Positions 58,316-64,000 of a stretch of 64,000 nt of DNA are shown piece after piece. The notes under the pieces are model-generated. The model was not told the origin of the DNA. It made no database searches and saw only the letters and a list, made by a program, of their open reading frames with translations. Made by a program: the position numbers and the translations under genes. How positions within the stretch are numbered: the stretch's first letter is position 1; each line of letters opens with the position of its first letter. This stretch comes from Voacanga thouarsii (Eukaryota; Streptophyta; Magnoliopsida; Gentianales; Apocynaceae), in NCBI GenBank assembly GCA_026120185.1, contig JANUWF010002208.1:2914001-2978000 (forward strand), given 5' to 3'.

Positions 58316-59882
58316 CATTAGTACTTTATTTTAAATATTGAAAAGGAATGGAAGATGAACATAATCATTCATGGTTACCTTGAGAGAGTTCTTGAGTCCC
58401 TGAGAAAAATTCTGATTTTTTATCCGATAGAAGAATTTTGTTTTCAGTATTTGATGTTATAAAATATAGAAATGGACTCTAGAGGGTGAGTAGATGCGAT
58501 CGGGAGTTTTTGGGAGAGATTGGAGGTATTTAGGGTGGTCTTAGGCTTGAAGAGTGGTGGTGTGTGTTCTTGGTGTTCTTGGTGAAATGGAGAGAATGGA
58601 GCGAAAGCTGGATGAATTTTGCTGAAGGGGTTGGCCGAATGGTTAGGGGATTCTTGTGATTGAATTTTCAGATTAGGGAGAAGAGGGAAAGCTGGTTGTT
58701 TGAAATTCAAAAGAAGTAATTTAGAGAGTGAATTAAGGTAAAAGATATGGTAAGAATGGCTTGGTTGATGGAGGTCTTTGGGAGCTTCAATGGCCGACTG
58801 GTTTGGTTGGGATTTTCCTGAGATGAATGATGTTTGAATGGGTTATAGGATGGCTAAAATTCAGAGTGTAATGGTGGAAGATTTTCTTGTTGTTTGAAGC
58901 TTAATCCAAGGAGTTTTCATGGAGCAATTTGCTGGAATTTTGAATTTTAATTGGAGGCTTGATTGTAGTGATTGATGGAGTGATTTAAGGAGTAGCCATG
59001 GAGCTTCATTCGTGCAGATCAATGGAGGGAATGAAGGAGTTCAGTTCATGGCTGACTTTTGTTAGTTTCACAGAAAGTTGGAGTGGTTTTTCGGACAAGG
59101 TTGAAGAAGGAACAAGGCTACAATTTTTGGTTGTCCATTCGAATGGTTTGCTGGAATTTTTGTACAGATTTTTCTGCAATGTTCCAGCTGACTTGCAGAA
59201 GGTTTGAAGGGGTATTGGAGGGTCCTATTAAGGCTACTTTCCAGCCTTCTTTATGGAGGAAAGACAGAGATGAATTACTGGTTTGAAGGGTAGAAGAAAA
59301 AGCTTGGTTTTTGGACTGCTATGCTGAGAATTCTGCCCAAAAATTTTTTCTGGTTTGCACAACTTTGTACAGTCCGAATTTTAGCCAAAGTTTTCAGTCT
59401 TCAAGCTGAGTAAATTGGCTATTTTTCTGACAATATTTGAGTGAGAAATGTGGCTAAAGATTTTGAAAGTTAGACTGACCAAGAAGCTGGAAAAATTTTC
59501 AAATTACTACATGAAGAAGATGAATACTTATAGGGTGGAGTTTGAAGGTTCATTGGGAACCTTCCTTAACTCTTTCCCTATTTTCAGCCAAAACTCCATC
59601 CTCTAAGAATTATTTTCAAGATTCCAAGGTTAATAAACCTTCTGAAATTTTTGGAAATAAAAATGGCCTTGGGATGAATTGAATAACTTAATTGATAAAG
59701 AATTAAGGTAGGCTAGAGAGTAGAAGGACATGAGTCCTTTAAGAATTCTTGCAGTGCATCAGAATGGGATTAGGACACTCCTTTCATGCCTCCTCTAGGA
59801 CAACACTCTTATTTCTATTCATGGAGCATAAGGCCGAAAATTCCAATCCTCAAGCAAAAATAAAATTAATCATGCTAAAACT

Positions 59883-59958
59883 TAAATGATAGAATTTGAA
59901 CTCAAGACCTCAATGATTAATTCCAAGGCTCCAACCACTACACCACAACAACTCTTGT
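59883..59958 (-). other. tRNA-like module in A3 5' LTR
   Basis: Minus strand GTGGTGTAGTGGTTGG and GAGTTCAAATTCT, the same layout as in the 3' LTR. Confidence 0.62.
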
Positions 59959-60202
59959 TTTTATTTTCTCCCCTAAATATTCTTCCTATTTACTTCTCAA
60001 GCTATTTCTCTATTTTCACTTCAAGCAAAATTATCATTTTACCCTTCTTACTCAATAAGCACAATTAAGCCTTCTAGACTACAAATCACAATTCCAATGC
60101 ACATTAAATTATTCAAAAATATATTTATGCATGCAAGTAAATATGATATGCATCCCGACCGCCTTACTGTAGGGTAGGTTTTAGTTGGGGTATCACACAC
60201 TT

Positions 60203-61037
60203 GGTTTCCAAAATCTCTCAACCAAACAAACAAATCAAGGTTCACCCCAAATAGGTTTTACACCATAACTTTGTAATACAAAAGAGATTGAATATCAATA
60301 GAACTGTAAAAGCTCACTTGTTTGAGCAGATATGCACCAAGGAAAAGTACAAACACTTTTACCTTTTACACACAATTTGAATCCACTTTGAAGTACTTTG
60401 TTAAAGGATATTTTTGTTTTCTATAGAGCAAGAGTGTTTCTTAGAAGGAATCCACAAAAATCTTGTGTCAAATCATGTTTAGAGGCTTTATATAGAGCCA
60501 TAAAGTGAAGTACTAGTAGTTATAAAACGGCTATAATTTTTCTATTAAATTTACTCGTGTTTTTTACTTATGTTTCAGACGACGATACATCCAAAAAATA
60601 AGTCCAAAATGTCACTTTTTCAAACAGAAATGATTTAACACTATTTATAGGATTTTGGACGAATATTTTGGATGTAGAATTATCCAAACTACTCAATCCA
60701 AAATTTTCAGATTTTTAAAAATTTGAAATCTTTTTCTTTGAGCGCTTCAAGGTAGAAATCAATCGAATCATAAGGTAAAGAGACATAAGAATTAACAACA
60801 AATACCTAGTCTAAAGTTCTTCCATAAAGACTTCTTGGTATGCAATCTCATAAGTTTGAACTTCACTTTGATCACCCATACTTGAATTCCATTGCTCAAC
60901 AGTTGCTTAACAATCTTATTTGAATGCCTTAGAAGAACTAAAGTCAAACATGTCCTATCACATATAGATTATACAAGTTAGTCCACATCAATATTTGTCA
61001 TAAGTCAAAACATAGGAAAAAGCCCTTAGGGCTAACA
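60203..61037 (-). repeat. 3' LTR of SIRE-like copia D, right piece
   Basis: It continues the LTR begun at 45539 and ends GGGCTAACA (61037), i.e. starts TGTTAGCCC in element direction. Transitions within it are consistent with moderate age. Confidence 0.82.
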
Positions 61038-61056
61038 ATCTCTCCCTTTTTGAGTG
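61038..61056 (-). promoter_or_regulatory. Polypurine tract of copia D
   Basis: The minus strand CACTCAAAAAGGGAGAGAT precedes TGTTAG. 'TCATCA.TCAAAAAGGGGGAGAT|TGTTGG' is the hallmark at the 3' LTR of SIRE/Maximus copia elements (family knowledge). Confidence 0.82.
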
Positions 61057-61182
61057 ATGACAAAACTTGATGGGATTGTGAAATAAATAACTATATAAAC
61101 ATGTTAGACCAAGAGAAATAAGAATATTTTTCAGAGAAATACATTCTCTCATTATAAAACTCAAAGAGTGCTTATGATATTA

Positions 61183-61233
<51 letters not shown>

Positions 61234-62377
61234 CTTCACAAGCATGGCTCAATGAGCCTTTAGCCTAACCTGCCTCCATATCTTTCATCCTTTTATTAAA
61301 CAATTATTCCAAAAAAGAAATAATGATATAATAAATTTTATAAAAGAGATATTGTAGGCATGTTATATGATGAGAGCTCCCCTTAATATTTGCATATATG
61401 AATATTTCAAAATGAGAGAGAAACTGAAGTTAATTTTGTATGTCCAAAATGTACATCCAAAACATTGGTAAAAGTATATATGAAACCTTTATGAGTTTAA
61501 GTTTTGGATGTCCAAAAAGGTGTATGTCTAAAACAGTATGAATCTTTTAAAAATAAGACTTTTGGATCAAGGAAATATGTGTCCAAAACTCCCCCTGACA
61601 TAATGCACGAGATAATGGATCTTTTTAGAATTTCAAAGAGTTTTGATCATAAAGAAAGCAATCCATCTAACTGAAATTTTTTTCAATGAAATTGTCACAG
61701 AATCATATCAATAACTTAAAAACATCTTATCAATCTAGTCTCAAAGATACCTTAATTAGGAAAAGAATACTTTTGGACAAAAAAATCAGGATACCAAACT
61801 GGTGTCCAATTTGGATATCAACATACTGAGATCAGAGATGATCAATATTCATACAAGCAGTTCATCCAAAAATAACAAATTAAAGCACAAAGTTTCCCTC
61901 AAGTAAATTTACTACTTAATCAGTAGAACAAAGAGCATAGTTTTCTCAAGTAAATTTTAACGCTCACAATTATAAGTAAAATTATATGTAGAAAATTATC
62001 CCAACATTCCAAGAAAAAACTTCCCAGTCAGTTTCATATTTCCAGTCATAGCTAATCATATCAATAACTATCCTAACATTTCCCAAACAAAAACTTTCCA
62101 GTCAGTTTCATATCTTCTCCCAATTTGTCATCAATCGAAAAGAGTAATAATAGAAAAGAAGTAGAAGAAATAGAATATAGATAGTATTCAAAATTTAAGC
62201 AGATAGCCTAGTGCATAAGTAAAGATAGAAAAGTAAATTGTTCAACTGCAAAAAGTAAATTGTTCACGAGATCAGAGAGAATTGAGGGAGTCGGGTTAGA
62301 GGTCAACTGAAGAGCATTCTGCCAAATTGGTCTTCTTAGGAAATGTGAATTATTTTAGCTTTTGATCCTACACCCTT
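61057..62377. other. Noncoding 3' region of copia D
   Basis: AT-rich, with several GTCCAAAA/TTTTGGAC-like short repeats at about 61440-61590 and a (TA)n run at 61185-61231. No coding similarity. SIRE-type elements usually have such an untranslated stretch between the last ORF and the polypurine tract. Confidence 0.5.
61185..61231. repeat. (AT)n microsatellite
   Basis: About 23 AT units in the 3' untranslated region of D. Confidence 0.96.
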
Positions 62378-63896
62378 TCAAGAGTGTTGACCAGCAATCC
62401 TATTGGATTTTCTTTTAACCACAACATTCTTCTGTCTCTTTCCAGATGAAACATATGGTTTAGAAGAGGCAGAAGATGCTACAGCTTCCTGAATCAGGGA
62501 TTTTTCCTTGGTTTGCACAGTAGCAGGCACTTCCTCCGCTGCAAACAGTTCTTATTCAGTCTCTTCCTCAATGACAGGTTCTTTTCCTGTTGCCTTTGCT
62601 TGAGCAGATACTATAAGTGTAAACATCGGGTCATCTATTTTTGCTGTCTTTCCACTGTTATCAATCTATTGCTAAGATTTTGAAGCTCTGAACTGAGGCT
62701 ATCCATTTTGATAGCCAATAAGTTGATAGCATCCAAAATACTCTAAGATAGTCCCAAGTCCTTTTCTTTTCCTTTAGCAGAGGATTCTTCTTAAGGATCT
62801 TCCTCAAGTATTCTTTTTGTCCCAACAGAAGGGGCAATCTTTCCTTCTGCTTTTATTTTCAACAATCTTTCTTTTCCTCACCTTCAATATCTCAAAGCAA
62901 CTTCCATTCATTACCCATTCTTACATATCCCATTCTCTCAAAAGAATCAAAGTTATAAACATTCATTTTTTACGGATCACAAGGAACTGAATTTAAATCA
63001 ATATTAAAATATCTGAAGACCTTAGTTAACAGATTTCCAAATGGCAAGGCTTTGCTAAAGGTATTTCTCGATTATAGCATCAACTTAGCAGCTAAAAACC
63101 CAAAATTAATTTGCCTTCCCTCTGCCAATACTAATATAATTACCATCTATAAAATATTTATTGAGGTCTTATGACCAAAACTCGGTACCACCATGGTAGA
63201 AACCATATGGTGTAAGATCCTCCCTACTCCATTCAGCCATTTTGTATTTCTGTTACAAAAATTCCCAAAACTCCTTCCTCCAGCAAAAATTTTCTCAAAT
63301 TTCTTTAACTCAAATATGTCATTTCCCTCTGGAAATTTATTTAACTCAAAATATTAAACTCCTCCGTCCTTTACTTCGTAGATGCTATTCAACAAATGAT
63401 GATCAAACTCAAAGTCCTTTCCTCTAACTCTTGAGACATACCAATGAATCATAAAATCTCCCCCTATCTCCTCAAGACGTCCTTTTCTTTTATTGGCATA
63501 AAATTCCCAAACAAGTAGAGTATATAATTTTTCATCAACAGAAAGTAAATTACCCCCAACCAATATGTTCAAACATATCCAACACATTTGAGAGCTTCAG
63601 AAAAGATGAAGGATTAGCACGATATCCAAAAATAACGGTTCTATTTCTAAAAACTCAGTCATTGTAATCAGATTTACTCTTAAAGTCAATGAATCGGAGT
63701 ACTTGATTTCCGAAACTCACTTGTTCCGATGAAGACTTTGAAGAATCATAATGTCATGCCGAGAAGTCTAGTTCTGGTGAGACTTCTTTTCCTTTTATTT
63801 TGTTTAAGGTTGAACCCTTCTTTTTCATTTTTTTTTTTTTTGAGATATTTTTTGCACCTTCTTAGGTTTTGGTGTAGACGATTTCGTTTTTGCCAT
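62378..63896 (-). pseudogene. D accessory ORF after pol, plant transposon-protein-like
   Basis: It starts at ATG 63896 with a basic N-terminus (MAKTKSSTPKPKKVQK) followed by a poly-Lys run that shifts frame at a slippery A tract. Central blocks are 'LSNVLDMFEHIGW', 'LVWEFYANKRKG' and 'VSRVRGKDFEFDHHLLNSIY' (63354-63587 open), then 'LPFGNLLTKVFRYFNIDLNS' and 'SFERMGYVRMGNEWK'. The C-terminus is a basic tail, SGKRQKNVVVKRKSNRIAGQHS, ending at stop 62378, which looks like a bipartite nuclear-localisation signal. The layout fits ORFs annotated as 'putative plant transposon protein' that lie between pol and the 3' LTR. Several stops and frame changes make it non-functional. Role unknown; the 'env-like' label sometimes used for this slot is not supported by any membrane segment here. 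Confidence 0.7.
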
Positions 63897-64000
63897 TGAA
63901 AAGATTAGGGCTTTTGGACTTTTGGTTGTTTGGAGAAGAAGAACTCAGAGAGTTTTTGGAAGATGTATTTACAGAGATTTGGAGGAGAGAAGAGACGAAG
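63897..64000 (-). other. Sequence upstream of the D accessory ORF
   Basis: Purine-rich on the plus strand, pyrimidine-rich in element direction ('CTTCTTCTCCAAACAACC'). It fits an untranslated leader before the accessory ORF. Pol is not reached in the window. Confidence 0.4.

Larger units (their letters stand above)
45886..60197 (-). mobile_element. Full-length gypsy chromovirus A3 (14.3 kb, TSD CACTT)
   Basis: Two LTRs of about 4.2 kb bound a 5.9-kb internal region. CACTT at 45881-45885 and CACTT at 60198-60202 are a perfect duplication. Internal order on the minus strand is primer site, ORF0, gag, an intruding LTR fragment E, RT-RNase H, integrase, chromodomain-like tail, polypurine tract. 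Protease and the start of RT are missing, replaced by E. Many stops are transitions at CpG, so the element is inactive. It is inserted in the D LTR and is among the youngest insertions here. Lineage inferred as Tekay/Del. Confidence 0.95.
56011..60197 (-). repeat. 5' LTR of A3 (4187 bp)
   Basis: It begins (A)GTAACACC at 56011, the first T having changed to A, and ends TATCACA at 60197. It is collinear with the 3' LTR; differences include scattered transitions, the shorter GA tract, a longer (ATT)n tract and a lost donor at the second site (ATAAGC for GTAAGC near 58205). The main donor-like site is CAAG|GTAACC with GT at 58378-58377. Confidence 0.92.

Noticed and set aside
61185..61231. Centromere or matrix-attachment signal
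   Set aside because: It is a simple AT microsatellite within the 3' region of copia D, like those at 5581 and 42534.

Overview
The window reads as nuclear DNA of a seed plant, most likely a eudicot. It is AT-rich, has no bacterial gene organisation, and consists almost entirely of decayed LTR retrotransposons plus one DNA-transposon remnant. I find no host gene, rRNA, or functional tRNA. Every recognisable protein-coding stretch is a broken piece of a retrotransposon gag, protease (PR), reverse transcriptase (RT), RNase H (RH), integrase (INT) or accessory ORF. No species is named because nothing here is diagnostic.

Layout, with letters used as local labels. 1-2256: unassigned DNA and an LTR-like repeat. 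2257-2962: minus-strand Ty1/copia RT-RNase H remnant (G). G is interrupted by a plus-strand Ty1/copia element (F; 5' LTR, primer-binding site, gag, PR, start of the integrase region, 2963-13478). F carries two solo LTRs, H (4015-5506) and I (8730-13271). F is cut at 13479 by a minus-strand Ty3/gypsy chromovirus (B). B has a 3' LTR at 13479-21847, INT/RH/RT/PR at 21848-27362, a 5' leader ORF at 41882-42300, and a 5' LTR starting at 42376. B is broken by solo LTR A2 (13617-17977), copia solo LTR C1 (22904-24886), a CACTA-like remnant (27363-28919), a second long-LTR chromovirus A1 (28920-38631), a Tat/Athila-like 3' end (J, 38632-40267) and a truncated copia LTR (C2, 40268-41881). B's 5' LTR is cut at 45539 by a SIRE/Maximus-like copia (D). 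D's 3' LTR is split by the full-length chromovirus A3 (45886-60197, 14.3 kb). A3 contains an LTR fragment of another family (E, 52831-54165). D resumes at 60203 and runs off the window end with an accessory ORF.

The order of insertion can be read directly. G is oldest, then F, then B, then D, then A3, then E. Target-site duplications support A2 (CATAC), A3 (CACTT), H (ATACT), I (TAATA/TAACA) and C1 (AATCC/GATCC). The A elements belong to a Tekay/Del-type lineage: chromodomain-like tail after integrase, initiator-Met tRNA primer site, LTRs above 4 kb. Three features of this lineage stand out. There is an extra ORF between the primer site and gag whose product carries SUMO-interaction-like motifs. 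There is a tRNA-like module near the start of every LTR. There are conserved splice-site-like sequences in the LTR and immediately before the extra ORF. All boundaries and family assignments were made by eye; no alignment or database search was run.
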